Source: Anaerofustis stercorihominis DSM 17244 (lineage in GTDB: Bacteria > Bacillota > Clostridia > Eubacteriales > Anaerofustaceae). Taken from it: a DNA stretch of 64,000 bases. The stretch spans positions 744,001 through 808,000 of the forward strand of contig NZ_DS560019.1 of assembly GCF_000154825.1 (NCBI RefSeq), in the 5' to 3' direction. Below, one piece after another: positions 8,345 through 19,365 of this stretch. The notes under the pieces are model-generated. The model had not been told where the DNA came from, made no database searches, and was given only the letters and a program-made list of their open reading frames with translations. Numbering within the stretch: position 1 is the stretch's first letter; each line of letters starts with the position of its first letter. The translations under genes and the position numbers were made by a program.

Positions 8345-9796
8345 TTAAAAGAATAAATGAATAACGATTGCCGCAAGAGGTATTGCAATAACAGTTCTTT
8401 CCAAGAAACAAACTATTATTTCCCAAAATTTAATCGGAGATTTAGTTGCAAGCATAACCGTTGCGGTTTCCGAGAAAAATATGATTTGTACTATAGATAC
8501 AAGTGTAACAAATACTCTTGCAGGCTCGCTGATTAGTGTTATTTTTGTTCCCATAACAAGTACGGGTAAGAACATTTCCGCGATACCAACAGGGATAGAA
8601 GGTGCAATCAAGGAAACATCCGGAACCTGACATATCAGCAGTAATGGTTTAAATATATTACCAAGCCACTGAAATACAGGAGTGTACTCCGCTAAAATCA
8701 ATGCCGATACACCAATAGCGGAAAGCATGGTAAGGACTTGAGGCAGTATCAGCAAACTGTCCATTACACTGAGTTTTATGTCAGTTGCTACGCCGTTTGC
8801 TATGCCTGCTCTTTTTACGGCACGGCTGAAACCTGTTTTGAATATTGAAAGGCTTGCTTTGGCACCGTCTTTTCTTTCTGCCTCGCTTTGTTCTCTTCCG
8901 TTGTAATAAACATTTTTCTTTCTTGAGATAGGAGGTATACGAACCATGATGATTTCCATAATGAAAACAAGCACGAAGCTGATTGCGTATATCTTTAAGA
9001 ATAAGTGTCCTAGGTTTGCGGTATTTATAACAAGGTATGCAAAACCTATACTGACGGCACTAAAGCCCGTCATTATCGCAACCATTTCTTTATCTGTATA
9101 GGCATTTTTCTTCCAAAGTCTGTTTGTAATGAGAACGCCTAAAGATGAGGAGCTTACGAATGAAGCTACTGCATCAAGTGCTGCTTTTCCCGGGACTTTG
9201 AATAAAGGTCTCATGAAAGGCTCCAATAATGCTCCTACTATTTCAAGTATTCCGTAGTTAAGTAAGAAAGGCATGAATACCGCTCCCACTATGATAATCC
9301 CGAGTACACCGAGAACGATAGGGGGTACAACACTTCCGCCCGTTGCGTCTCCAACGATGAATTCGGGACCGACGAAACCGGCGATGTTCATTTTCATCGC
9401 GTATAAGAATACATATATAAACCCTAAAGAGTATAGGATAGTATGAAGTATAGTATCATTTTCATATACTCCAGCAAATGTGGATGTACATTTGCCCTTT
9501 TTTATGTACTTATAATAAATATGAGCAAATAGGTTTCCTCCTACTATTAATGCGATTACCCAGTATGCAAAATTACCCATTAGCCCTATAAGCCAGTTAT
9601 AAACTATACTAAATATGATTTCACTGTCTCCGTTATGAGGAACAGACACAAAGAATACCAGTATACCTATAACAGAGCAAATGATGAGTCTTATAAGACT
9701 TTTTAGAAATTTATCTTTTTTAAATGTTATATTATCCAGCTCATTTGAAGGCATGTCCGGATCATAGACTACTTTTGTTGTTGTATTATTTTCCAT
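8345..9796 (-). CDS. YjiH family membrane protein (nucleoside-recognition/GATE domain)
   Basis: Polytopic transporter-like protein of 483 residues. After a ~30-residue soluble N terminus there are about ten hydrophobic helices. A GATE/nucleoside-recognition-type core is seen at residues ~175-290, with [23 protein letters not shown] and [12 protein letters not shown]. The family is annotated as YjiH; the substrate is not established. It is 18 bases downstream of the agmatinase gene and ends at a terminator, so the two form an operon. That context suggests transport of a guanidino compound or amine connected to the hydrolase (inference). Confidence 0.82.
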   Translation of the reverse strand: MENNTTTKVVYDPDMPSNELDNITFKKDKFLKSLIRLIICSVIGILVFFVSVPHNGDSEIIFSIVYNWLIGLMGNFAYWVIALIVGGNLFAHIYYKYIKKGKCTSTFAGVYENDTILHTILYSLGFIYVFLYAMKMNIAGFVGPEFIVGDATGGSVVPPIVLGVLGIIIVGAVFMPFLLNYGILEIVGALLEPFMRPLFKVPGKAALDAVASFVSSSSLGVLITNRLWKKNAYTDKEMVAIMTGFSAVSIGFAYLVINTANLGHLFLKIYAISFVLVFIMEIIMVRIPPISRKKNVYYNGREQSEAERKDGAKASLSIFKTGFSRAVKRAGIANGVATDIKLSVMDSLLILPQVLTMLSAIGVSALILAEYTPVFQWLGNIFKPLLLICQVPDVSLIAPSIPVGIAEMFLPVLVMGTKITLISEPARVFVTLVSIVQIIFFSETATVMLATKSPIKFWEIIVCFLERTVIAIPLAAIVIHLFF

Positions 9797-9814
9797 TTAT
9801 CACTCTTGCCCTTT

Positions 9815-10759
9815 CTATTTTTTCTTTGTTGCTAGAATTGACAAGAATTCAAATACTATATTTGCACCAAGATAAGCTGTGATTTCTCCATGGTCGTAAG
9901 CAGGTAGAACTTCAACCAAATCCATTCCGATAAAGTTAAGGTCTTTAAGCCCTCTTACCATTTCAAGAGATTCCCAAGAAGTAAAGCCGCCTACTTCGGG
10001 TGTTCCCGTACCGGGAGCATATGCAGGGTCTACAAAGTCGATATCGAATGTTAAGAAGCAAGGTTTATCTCCAACTCTTTCAAGAGCTGTTTCAAGTAAT
10101 TTTTTACTTCCCATTTCTCTAACTTTGTGTCCCGGAATCAATAACATCCCAAGTTCTGCAGCCATTTTATGTTCATCAGGGTCATATAACGAACCTCTCA
10201 TACCGATTTGAATGGAATGTGAAGGGTCGATCAAACCTTCTTCCAATGCTCTTCTGAAAGGTGTTCCGTGGTTATATTTTTCTCCGAATACTTCATCACA
10301 TAAATCCGAATGAGAATCGAAATGAACCAATGCCACGGGACCATGTTTTTTAGCTACTGCACGAAGTTCCGCTAAAGTTATGGAATGGTCTCCTCCGAGC
10401 ACTATAGGAACAGCGTCTTCGTCTATTATTCCTTTTACTCCTTCTTCAATCGCTTTATAAGTAGGATGGATATATCCGGGAATGACAGGGAAGTCACCGA
10501 TATCTCCTCCTTGTAGACCGTCCATGATATTAACTTGCATCAATACATTATTAGGTTTCATCATTGCAGAGATGTTACGGATTGCATTTGGTCCAAATCT
10601 TGATCCTGAACGGAATGAGCTCGCGGTATCAAAAGGTGCACCTGCAATCGCAAAGTCAAGACCTTTTGCACTGTCCACTTTATCCATTCTCATAAAAGTC
10701 CCCATATTACAAAATCTAGGTGATGATAGGGCACTTGCGGGTTGTTTTACTTCTGACAT
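9815..10759 (-). CDS. speB: Agmatinase/ureohydrolase family protein
   Basis: Binuclear-manganese ureohydrolase that splits a guanidino substrate into urea and an amine; agmatine to putrescine is the family default. All metal ligands are visible: GGDH (about residue 120), DSHSD (about 142-146) and DIDFVDP (about 225-231). The start at 10759 (MSEVKQ) is preferred over the Met eight codons upstream, because AAGGAGG lies between the two. It gives 314 residues. It forms an operon with the YjiH transporter. The true substrate (agmatine, guanidinobutyrate or another guanidine) is not decided by these motifs. Confidence 0.85.
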   Translation of the reverse strand: MSEVKQPASALSSPRFCNMGTFMRMDKVDSAKGLDFAIAGAPFDTASSFRSGSRFGPNAIRNISAMMKPNNVLMQVNIMDGLQGGDIGDFPVIPGYIHPTYKAIEEGVKGIIDEDAVPIVLGGDHSITLAELRAVAKKHGPVALVHFDSHSDLCDEVFGEKYNHGTPFRRALEEGLIDPSHSIQIGMRGSLYDPDEHKMAAELGMLLIPGHKVREMGSKKLLETALERVGDKPCFLTFDIDFVDPAYAPGTGTPEVGGFTSWESLEMVRGLKDLNFIGMDLVEVLPAYDHGEITAYLGANIVFEFLSILATKKK

Positions 10760-10819
10760 AATAATAATTTCCTCCTTAGACATTTTAAAATGTTATAAAA
10801 TATCCTCTTTTTGCCCTTT

Positions 10820-10848
10820 ATAATAGCATATTTCGACATTATTTTCAA
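10820..10848 (-). promoter_or_regulatory. Promoter of the agmatinase-YjiH operon
   Basis: -35 TTGAAA (10843-10848) and -10 TATTAT (10820-10825) with a 17-base spacer. A perfect 14-base palindrome ACATTTTAAAATGT (10782-10795) lies in the 5' UTR and could be an operator. Confidence 0.6.
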
Positions 10849-10983
10849 TATATTCTGAATATTCGGGAGGAAGTAAATTAAGCTTAAATAAAAACAAATT
10901 AATTAAAAGTGCTTTATTAAATTCTTTAATATTTAAAAAAATTATTTATACTTTTGCATTTTAATTTTTTTAAGATAAATTTA

Positions 10984-11172
10984 TTAAAATAGTTGTTTTA
11001 TTTCTTCTCTTAGAATTTCTCCTCGAACATTCCTTCCTTTACGGCTTGATGTACCCTGATATATGTAATTATAAAATTCATAATATTTATCCATAGTTCC
11101 ATTACTTTTTGATTGTAATATTTTTTTTTCTAATTTAATTAAAATTTCACATACTATATTTGTGTCTGGCAA
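10984..11172 (-). pseudogene. C-terminal remnant of the DUF262 gene, after an in-frame stop
   Basis: 62 codons in the same frame as the DUF262 gene at 11194-12003. Only the TAA stop and seven sense codons separate them. The tail FYNYIYQGTSSRKGRNVRGE looks like the conserved C-terminal part of DUF262 proteins. The TTG at 11172 has no ribosome site, so this is best read as the end of a 339-codon gene interrupted by a nonsense codon at 11194-11196. Confidence 0.6.
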
Positions 11173-11193
11173 ACACTTATCATGTCTATAAAT

Positions 11194-12003
11194 TTAAAAC
11201 ATTATTTCTGATATTAATGTAAATATAGATGATTTTCTGTACCATAAAGAATCAATAGGTAAGTTTAATTTATTAATGAAAGTTAATACATTTATAAAGC
11301 ATTTTTTAATTATATTTTTATTAGGATATTCGTCTTCAAATTTTTTAATATAACTTTCGATTTCTCGATTACTGTTGAAATATCTACCTATCTCTATAGT
11401 GGTCATTAATATTATAATGAATTCTAAATCATTCATTCGTGATATTTCGCTATCACTTAATACATCTAAATTTTCCAGTAATTTAGTTTTAATTATTTCT
11501 TTACCTGTTGTAATAAATTCACCTTCATATAAAGCATTATTAATTTCCATTGCATTTAAAGCATAATTTACTGAATTAATTCTACTAAATATTTCTTTAA
11601 TTTGAATATCAGAAAGTTTACCTAAATCTCTTACTACAACTGTGTAATTTAAAAAACATTCTTTTTTTGTTTGACTTAAATCTTTAAATTTTTTTATTTT
11701 CTTTAATACTAAATCATCATTATTGCTTATGTACTGATAGATAGTACTTAGCCTTTGTTGCCCATCAATGACTTGTTTTGTTGCTTGAATATTCTCAGTA
11801 TCAATATTTCCATCTGCAAAATAGACTTCAGGGAATGGATATTGTCCTAATATTGTTTGTAAAAAATTTTCTTTATGTTTATTATTCCATACTAATTTTC
11901 TTTGAAATGATGGTTGTAGAATTAGTTTATTTTCATTCATATCTTGATAAAGATCAATAATTTTTTTATTTGTTGCAATTCCCGTTGTATTACTTTGTTG
12001 CAT
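11194..12003 (-). CDS. DUF262 domain protein, truncated by a stop codon
   Basis: The N-terminal domain resembles the GmrS/ParB-like DUF262 nucleotide-hydrolysing domain of defence nucleases. LQPSFQRKLVWNNKHK is at about residues 28-43, and the diagnostic DGQQRLSTIYQY is at about 79-90. 269 residues, ending in a TAA that is followed in frame by a further 69 codons with a family-like tail. No HNH or DUF1524 nuclease domain is visible, so it is a DUF262-only type. It lies 58 bases downstream of a nucleotidyltransferase-like gene, forming a two-gene AT-rich islet. AAAGGA precedes the start. Phage defence is inference from family and context. Confidence 0.72.
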   Translation of the reverse strand: MQQSNTTGIATNKKIIDLYQDMNENKLILQPSFQRKLVWNNKHKENFLQTILGQYPFPEVYFADGNIDTENIQATKQVIDGQQRLSTIYQYISNNDDLVLKKIKKFKDLSQTKKECFLNYTVVVRDLGKLSDIQIKEIFSRINSVNYALNAMEINNALYEGEFITTGKEIIKTKLLENLDVLSDSEISRMNDLEFIIILMTTIEIGRYFNSNREIESYIKKFEDEYPNKNIIKKCFINVLTFINKLNLPIDSLWYRKSSIFTLISEIMF

Positions 12004-12061
12004 TTTTTATTTCCTTTCTCCATGTTCTTATATTGTTTTCATGATATTTTTTAAAAAAGTA

Positions 12062-12583
12062 TTAATTTTTAAATATTGCTGCTGTTACTTTTCTTTTGTC
12101 ATATTTTTTGTATGATATATTAGAAAAATAATCGAACCACTCGTTTTTCCCCTTATAATTAAATGGAAATAAATCTGGTCTTAGCCATCCTTTAAAAAAA
12201 TACTCTAAAAATCTTCTATAATTAAGTTCCTCTTGATTACTTCTACTTTTTAATTTTATATTAAACTCAAATAATTTTTCCCAGTAGGTATCAAATAATT
12301 CTTCATCTATTATGGCAACATCAATGTCTGAATCATCTGAAATATCTTTAAATCTTTTACCTGGAGCAATACTAAATCCTAATTTTGAAGATCCGACTAT
12401 AATTATATTTCTCATTGAATTTAGAGTAAAATGATTTCTAAGGTCTTGTAATAATTCATAATATCTTTCTTCGTTATTCTTAAAAATAATTGGAACACCA
12501 AAACAAATATATTTTTCGACAATAGATAAATCTGATATTTCTTTATTTTTTAAATCATTTTCCAATTTTTCTTTAATAGACAT
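12062..12583 (-). CDS. Nucleotidyltransferase-like protein (Pol-beta fold)
   Basis: 173 residues. IIVGSSKLGFSIAPG (about 61-75) followed by DDSDIDVAIID (about 82-92) is the G-S plus D-x-D pattern of Pol-beta nucleotidyltransferases, as in MNT antitoxins and related enzymes. A third acidic residue is not obvious. AAGGAT precedes the start and a promoter lies at 12616-12643. It is first in a pair with the DUF262 gene. It may modify a target or act as the regulator of the partner; function is not known. Confidence 0.62.
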   Translation of the reverse strand: MSIKEKLENDLKNKEISDLSIVEKYICFGVPIIFKNNEERYYELLQDLRNHFTLNSMRNIIIVGSSKLGFSIAPGKRFKDISDDSDIDVAIIDEELFDTYWEKLFEFNIKLKSRSNQEELNYRRFLEYFFKGWLRPDLFPFNYKGKNEWFDYFSNISYKKYDKRKVTAAIFKN

Positions 12584-12615
12584 ATTTAATCCTTGATAAA
12601 TATTATTATTTTTTT

Positions 12616-12643
12616 ATTATACAACGTTTACATAAAAAGACAA
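12616..12643 (-). promoter_or_regulatory. Promoter of the nucleotidyltransferase/DUF262 pair
   Basis: -35 TTGTCT (12638-12643) and -10 TATAAT (12616-12621) with a 16-base spacer. Confidence 0.5.
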
Positions 12644-12672
12644 ATTCCGACATATACTACTTTATCTCATTA

Positions 12673-12701
12673 AAAAGCACTTCATATTCTGAAGTGCTTT
12701 T
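12673..12701 (-). terminator. Intrinsic terminator after guaA
   Basis: 12-bp stem AAAAGCACTTCA / TGAAGTGCTTTT with loop TATTC, just past the guaA stop. Confidence 0.88.
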
Positions 12702-12708
12702 ATTTATT

Positions 12709-14256
12709 CTACTCAAACTCAATCGTTCCAGGTGGTTTACTCGTACAGTCGTACAGTACTCTGTTTACGTGGTCGACTTCGTTTACTATTCTTGTTGTTA
12801 CTTTGTGAAGGACTTCCCAAGGAAGTTTTGCTGCTTCCGCTGTCATAAAGTCCGAAGTCATTACTGCTCTAAGTGCTATTGCATAGTCGTAAGTCCTAAA
12901 GTCACCCATTACACCTACCGAGCGCATATTTGTAAGTGCCGCAAAGTATTGTCCTAGGTCTTTGTCTATTCCTGCTTTTGCCACTTCTTCTCTGTAAATT
13001 GCATCTGCATCCTGAACTATCTTTACTTTTTCTTCGGTTACTTCTCCGATTATTCTAATGGCAAGTCCCGGTCCCGGGAATGGCTGACGCATTACCAAGT
13101 ATTCCGGAATACCAAGTTCTTTTCCTGCTTTTCTAACTTCGTCTTTAAACAAATCTCTCAGAGGCTCAATGATTTCTTTAAAGTCTACGTAGTCGGGAAG
13201 TCCGCCTACGTTGTGATGTGATTTTATTACCGCACTTTTATCTAATCCGCTTTCCACAACATCAGGATATATAGTTCCCTGAACCAAGAAATCCACGGTT
13301 CCGATTTTTTTAGCTTCTTCTTCGAATACTCTTATAAATTCTTCACCAATGATTTTTCTTTTAGTTTCCGGGTCTGTTACGCCTGCAAGTTTATCGTAAA
13401 ATCTCTGTTGTACATTAGCTCTTATAAAATTTAGATCGTATGGACCGTCGGGACCGAATACCGCTTCGACTTCATCACCTTCATTTTTACGAAGGAGACC
13501 ATGGTCTACGAATACACATGTTAGTTGTTTGCCTACTGCCTTTGCTAACATTACTGCAGCAACGGAAGAGTCGACTCCTCCAGATAGTGCGCATAAAACT
13601 TTACCGTTTCCGACTTTTTCTTTTATATTCTTAATTGTATCCTCTACGAATGAATCCATTTTCCAGTCGCCGCTGCATTTACAAATATTATATAGGAAGT
13701 TACTTATGATTTTGGTTCCTTTTTTTGTATGCATGACTTCAGGGTGGAACTGAACCGCGTATAGATTTTTATCTTTGTTTTCCATCGCTGCTACAGGGCA
13801 AACCGGAGTTTTTCCTGTAACTTTAAAACCTTGAGGCTCCTTGGATATATAATCCGTATGGCTCATCCAGCAAATATTTTTTTCATCTATATCTTCAAAG
13901 AGTAGGGAAGAGGTATCAAGTTCAACTTCGGTATGCCCGTATTCGCTTACCGGAGCAGTTTCAACTGTTCCTCCAAGCTTATGTGCCATTAACTGAGAAC
14001 CGTAGCATATTCCAAGGATAGGGATACCTGCTTCGAATACTTCCTTTGTATATGTTGCGGAATCTTCACCGTATACACTGTTAGGACCTCCGGTAAAAAT
14101 AATTCCTTTAGGATTTAGTTCTTTTAATTCTTCCAGAGAAATAGTGTATGGTTTTATTTCACAGTAAACATTACATTCTCTTACTCTTCTGGCGATAAGC
14201 TGATTGTATTGTCCTCCGAAATCTAAAACTATTACTAATTCATTTTTTTTGCTCAT
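12709..14256 (-). CDS. guaA: GMP synthase (glutamine-hydrolysing)
   Basis: Converts XMP to GMP using ATP and glutamine, the last step of GMP synthesis. The N-terminal class I amidotransferase has Cys in GICYGSQ (about residue 83) and its His-Glu pair in QFHPEV (about 170). The PP-loop ATPase has SGGVDSS near residue 225. The C-terminal dimerisation domain contains [12 protein letters not shown] and ends in PPGTIEFE. 515 residues, full length. Only 12 bases separate it from guaB upstream, so it is expressed as guaBA. Confidence 0.98.
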   Translation of the reverse strand: MSKKNELVIVLDFGGQYNQLIARRVRECNVYCEIKPYTISLEELKELNPKGIIFTGGPNSVYGEDSATYTKEVFEAGIPILGICYGSQLMAHKLGGTVETAPVSEYGHTEVELDTSSLLFEDIDEKNICWMSHTDYISKEPQGFKVTGKTPVCPVAAMENKDKNLYAVQFHPEVMHTKKGTKIISNFLYNICKCSGDWKMDSFVEDTIKNIKEKVGNGKVLCALSGGVDSSVAAVMLAKAVGKQLTCVFVDHGLLRKNEGDEVEAVFGPDGPYDLNFIRANVQQRFYDKLAGVTDPETKRKIIGEEFIRVFEEEAKKIGTVDFLVQGTIYPDVVESGLDKSAVIKSHHNVGGLPDYVDFKEIIEPLRDLFKDEVRKAGKELGIPEYLVMRQPFPGPGLAIRIIGEVTEEKVKIVQDADAIYREEVAKAGIDKDLGQYFAALTNMRSVGVMGDFRTYDYAIALRAVMTSDFMTAEAAKLPWEVLHKVTTRIVNEVDHVNRVLYDCTSKPPGTIEFE

Positions 14257-14268
14257 ATTTTATTTTCC

Positions 14269-15784
<1,516 letters not shown>

Positions 15785-15799
15785 TAAAAAGTAAACTGT

Positions 15800-15827
15800 A
15801 TTTTAATTTATATATATATTAATGCAA
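15800..15827 (-). promoter_or_regulatory. Probable guaBA promoter
   Basis: -35 TTGCAT (15822-15827) and -10 TAAAAT (15800-15805) with a 16-base spacer. Confidence 0.45.
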
Positions 15828-16060
15828 AAAGTCTTTTTTGTAAACATAAAAATCAATAAAAAATGAGAAAAAATTGTTAAATATCAAGGTGATTAGAATA
15901 TTCTTATCTTAATAAAAATTAAATTGCTGATTATATGAATTATAATATGAAAACAGTTATTTATTTAAAGATAAATGTTTGAATTTTCAAAATAAATTCA
16001 AGTTAAATTAAGCTTAAAATATTATAATATATAATATTTTATTTACTATATAAATTTTAA

Positions 16061-16076
16061 TGTTTCACGTGAAACA
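16061..16076. promoter_or_regulatory. parS: parS site 1 (ParB binding)
   Basis: TGTTTCACGTGAAACA, a perfect 16-base palindrome equal to the conserved bacterial parS centromere sequence, ~85 bases upstream of parA. ParB nucleates here. The stretch 15828-16060 between guaB and parA is very AT-rich and otherwise empty. Confidence 0.95.
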
Positions 16077-16095
16077 TTTTTTAATATTAAATTTA

Positions 16096-16124
16096 TTGAA
16101 GGGGTACTTTTTCTGTGTTACAAT
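16096..16124 (+). promoter_or_regulatory. Promoter of the parAB operon
   Basis: -35 TTGAAG (16096-16101) and -10 TACAAT (16119-16124) with a 17-base spacer, 38 bases before the parA ATG. Confidence 0.55.
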
Positions 16125-16162
16125 GTAGAAAGTAAAAATATAATAGGGAAGAAGTAAGAAAT

Positions 16163-16927
16163 ATGACAAAGATAATATCATTATTTAATCAAAAGGGAGG
16201 CGTTGGTAAGACAACAACCGCAGTTAATTTATCTGCATGTCTTGCTAAAATGGATAAAAAAGTCCTTGGGATAGATCTTGATCCTCAAAGCAATTTTACC
16301 AGCGGACTGGATATAGATAGAACTAAGCTTGAATACAGTACATATGACATTATTGTCAACGATGTAGACGGAAGTAATGTCGTTATAAATACCGAAGTTG
16401 AAAATTTAGATTTGATACCTTCAAGTATAGATCTTGCAAGTGCTGAGATTGAAATAGCAAGTAAGCCGAAGAGAGAAACGATTTTAAAAAGACATATAAG
16501 TTCGCTGATTGCTGGCTATGATTATGTTATTATAGATTGTGCTCCTTCTTTGGGACTGCTTCCAATCAATGCTCTTTGTGCATCAAACAGTGTTCTTATA
16601 CCTATACAATGTGAGTATTATGCGCTTGAAGGAGTTAGTCAGCTGATGAATACTATCAATCTTGTTAAGAAAGGTATAAATCCATATTTAAAAGTAGAGG
16701 GTGTACTTCTTACGATGTTTGATAATAGGACTAATCTTTCAACTCAGGTAGTTGAAGAAGTAAAAAGATTTTTTGGAAATAAAGTTTACGAAACGATTAT
16801 CCCAAGAAATATAAGACTTGCCGAAGCTCCAAGTTTCGGTCAAACGATTGTGGAATATGATCCTTCTTCAAAAGGTTCAAAAGCTTATATGAATTTAGCG
16901 AAAGAATTACTTAAAAAAGGGGAATAA
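16163..16927 (+). CDS. parA: Chromosome partitioning ATPase ParA (Soj)
   Basis: Deviant Walker ATPase that drives segregation of ParB-parS complexes and modulates DnaA. The Walker A motif is NQKGGVGKTTTAVNL at residues ~9-23 (signature Lys in KGGVGKT), the Walker A' region DLDPQSN is near 40, and Walker B is VIIDCAPSLG near 123. 254 residues without the N-terminal HTH of plasmid ParA, so it is the chromosomal Soj type. It is one base from parB, with parS sites on both sides of the cluster. Confidence 0.96.
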   Translation: MTKIISLFNQKGGVGKTTTAVNLSACLAKMDKKVLGIDLDPQSNFTSGLDIDRTKLEYSTYDIIVNDVDGSNVVINTEVENLDLIPSSIDLASAEIEIASKPKRETILKRHISSLIAGYDYVIIDCAPSLGLLPINALCASNSVLIPIQCEYYALEGVSQLMNTINLVKKGINPYLKVEGVLLTMFDNRTNLSTQVVEEVKRFFGNKVYETIIPRNIRLAEAPSFGQTIVEYDPSSKGSKAYMNLAKELLKKGE

Positions 16928-16928
16928 T

Positions 16929-17810
16929 ATGAAAAAAAAATCAGGCGGTCTCGGGAAAGGACTTTCTGCACTCATCCCTCAGGAAGATGTAGATGGTGTT
17001 TTCAGTGAAAATAACGAGCATGATATAAAAAAAGTAGATATTAATTTAGTTAAGGCAAATGCAAATCAGCCAAGAAAACATTTTGATAAAGAGAAAATAA
17101 AAGAATTATCCGATTCGATTAAGGAACACGGTGTTATTCAGCCTTTGCTTGTTGTAAAAGAGGATAACGAGTATGTCATCGTTGCGGGAGAGAGAAGATA
17201 CAGAGCTTCTATCCTTGCGGGGCTAAAGGAAGTTCCTGTAATAATCAAAGATTACAGCGAAAAGGAAATAAGCGAAGTGTCTTTGATTGAAAATCTTCAA
17301 AGAGAAGACTTAAATGAAATAGAAAAAGCTGAAGCATATAATGAGTTAAAAGAGAGTTTTAAAATGACGCAGGAAGATATAGCAAAAAGACTTGGCACCA
17401 GCAGAGCAAGCGTTGCAAATACTTTAAGGCTCCTTTCTTTAACGGAAGATATAAAGAAAGCCATAAGAGATAATAAAATATCGGCAGGGCATGCAAGAGC
17501 GATCCTTTCGGTCGATGAAAAATACAGAGATGAATTTTTAGAGGAAATTATAAGTAAAAACTTATCTGTCAGAGAAAGTGAAAAATTAAGTAAGGAATTT
17601 AAAGGTAATAAAAACGATAAACCTAAAAAAACAATTAAAGAAAAAAAGGAAAATCCCTATATTGTAGATTTGGAACACAAGATGTCTTTAACATTTGGAA
17701 CAAAAGTTAAGCTAAATGATAAAGGTAATAAGGGAAGTATTGTAATTGATTATTATTCAAATGAAGATTTATCGAGACTTTTAGAACTTTTTAATATAGA
17801 GGATAAATAA
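16929..17810 (+). CDS. parB: Chromosome partitioning protein ParB (Spo0J)
   Basis: CTP-dependent clamp that loads on parS and spreads. The CTPase motifs are seen: ANANQPRKHFD (residues ~40-50), the GERRYRA box (~90-96) and ENLQREDLNEIEKAEAY (~117-133). An HTH region TQEDIAKRLGTSRASVANTLRLL follows at ~145-167, and a basic linker leads to the C-terminal dimer domain. 293 residues. Two cognate parS sites lie within 3 kb. Confidence 0.96.
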   Translation: MKKKSGGLGKGLSALIPQEDVDGVFSENNEHDIKKVDINLVKANANQPRKHFDKEKIKELSDSIKEHGVIQPLLVVKEDNEYVIVAGERRYRASILAGLKEVPVIIKDYSEKEISEVSLIENLQREDLNEIEKAEAYNELKESFKMTQEDIAKRLGTSRASVANTLRLLSLTEDIKKAIRDNKISAGHARAILSVDEKYRDEFLEEIISKNLSVRESEKLSKEFKGNKNDKPKKTIKEKKENPYIVDLEHKMSLTFGTKVKLNDKGNKGSIVIDYYSNEDLSRLLELFNIEDK

Positions 17811-17811
17811 T

Positions 17812-18648
17812 ATGACAAAAAAAGAAACTAAATACTTTGGTACGGCGATGTTGGTAAACGGACTACAGCTTTTATTATGTTTTATAATATATATTGTAGG
17901 AATGATAGTTAGTGTTAATAATGTAGTTATAGCAATGATAATGCTTATTGCAGAAGTAATAATATGGTTGATATGCGGGTTTAAAGTTGCAGTAAGCGGG
18001 GACATGGACAAAGTAGGGAAATTGTTCTTAGCTGTTTTGATCGCTTTATTCCCAATATTATTATATACCGGTATATCATATGGTGTAAGTAAACTTGTAC
18101 CTATGGAAAGTCAGGGCTGGACTCATTTCTTTTTCCTTGGCGGACCTCTTATATTTTTCAATAAGCCAATTACACTATTTATGGCTATGTTTAAAGGCAG
18201 CGGATATATACTGTTTTTAGTGAATTATGCGGTAATGGGTATTTCTTATTTCATAGGAGAGCTTTTGGGATATGCTATTAATGGCGGCAAAAGAAGAAAA
18301 AATAAAAGAGATGATAAAGAAAACAATATAGAATCTAAACCGAATAAAAAAGATAAAAAAGCAAAGAAAGAAAAAAAGAATAAGCGAAAACTAAAGAAAA
18401 AAGAAAAAGTAGAAGAGGACAGCGAAAAAGTAACAGAAGAAATTGATGATGAATTATCATACAAGAAAAGTGAACTAAACGAAATTTCTAATGATAACGA
18501 CAAAATAGAAGAAGCCTTGGTTACGGATACGACCACTATAACAAAAGATTTAGATGAAAAAGAAGATAAGTTAGCTGAGGAAATTGTAAATAGTATATTA
18601 AAGGAAAATTTAAAGGAGCAAAAAGAACCTAAAAATGAAGATAAATAA
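17812..18648 (+). CDS. Membrane protein with a long charged tail, in the parAB operon
   Basis: I do not recognise the family. 278 residues: about five hydrophobic helices within residues 10-155, then a lysine-rich stretch (~160-200) and an acidic, lysine-containing tail to the end that is probably disordered or coiled. It begins one base after parB and runs 23 bases before cvpA. The position hints at an envelope or nucleoid-linked function, but that is context only. Confidence 0.75.
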   Translation: MTKKETKYFGTAMLVNGLQLLLCFIIYIVGMIVSVNNVVIAMIMLIAEVIIWLICGFKVAVSGDMDKVGKLFLAVLIALFPILLYTGISYGVSKLVPMESQGWTHFFFLGGPLIFFNKPITLFMAMFKGSGYILFLVNYAVMGISYFIGELLGYAINGGKRRKNKRDDKENNIESKPNKKDKKAKKEKKNKRKLKKKEKVEEDSEKVTEEIDDELSYKKSELNEISNDNDKIEEALVTDTTTITKDLDEKEDKLAEEIVNSILKENLKEQKEPKNEDK

Positions 18649-18671
18649 GTCTTCTTTAAAAGGAAAATATT

Positions 18672-19349
18672 ATGCTGACATGGATTGATATTTTAATAAT
18701 TGTAATTATTGGTATATGTATTATACTCGGAGCTTATAAGGGGCTTGTTAAAAGTGTATTTTCTTTAGTAACTATTGTTTTAAGTTTTATAGTCGCGAAG
18801 ATTTTTACTCCGGTCCTTTCGGGCTGGCTTATAAATAATACTAATATAGAAAACACTATACATAACTTTTTTAAAGTTAAAGATACTCTTCCCAGCGTTC
18901 CAAGCGGGGTAAGTGATGCTTCAAATAGTGTAAGCGTATGGTTTAACAGTTTGAACCTCGGTGAAGTCCCTAATTCCGTAATCAAGTTTTTTGAAAACTT
19001 ATGGAACAATGGTGTTCAAGCTGCGGGAAATGCAAATTCGACAGTTGTGGATATAACTACGGCGTCTATAGTTTCATTTATCTCATTTATTGGATTATTG
19101 ATATTTGCCTTTGTAGTTATTTCTTTGTTGGTAGAGGTATTAAATTTAGTTACAAAACTTCCTGTTATCAGTACTTTTAATACAATAGGAGGAGCTGTAT
19201 TTGGATTTTTAAAAGGGCTTCTTTTAAACCTTGTGATAATAAGTATATTATTTGTTATTGCAATATTTTTAAAGGATTCACCTCTTAATATAGCACTGAG
19301 AGATTCCTTATTTGCAAGTTACTTTTATATAGGATATATTCTGTTTTGA
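18672..19349 (+). CDS. CvpA family membrane protein
   Basis: CvpA/colicin V production-type integral membrane protein (PF02674). The start MLTWIDILIIVIIGICIILGAYKG is diagnostic: an N-terminal helix, then G-x-x-KG-L near residue 24. Hydrophobic segments follow at ~26-50, ~125-150 and ~175-205. 225 residues, with a long, poorly conserved loop between the second and third helices. The family's role (envelope homeostasis or septation-linked in some species) is not settled. Confidence 0.85.
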   Translation: MLTWIDILIIVIIGICIILGAYKGLVKSVFSLVTIVLSFIVAKIFTPVLSGWLINNTNIENTIHNFFKVKDTLPSVPSGVSDASNSVSVWFNSLNLGEVPNSVIKFFENLWNNGVQAAGNANSTVVDITTASIVSFISFIGLLIFAFVVISLLVEVLNLVTKLPVISTFNTIGGAVFGFLKGLLLNLVIISILFVIAIFLKDSPLNIALRDSLFASYFYIGYILF

Positions 19350-19365
19350 TTAGGAGAATTATATT

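Noticed and set aside
10782-10795. ACATTTTAAAATGT as a transcription terminator before the agmatinase gene
   Set aside because: Self-complementary but with no loop of useful size and no U tract; at most an operator.
16061-16085. parS site 1 plus the T run read as a terminator for guaBA
   Set aside because: The palindrome has no loop and the guaBA genes are transcribed away from it.
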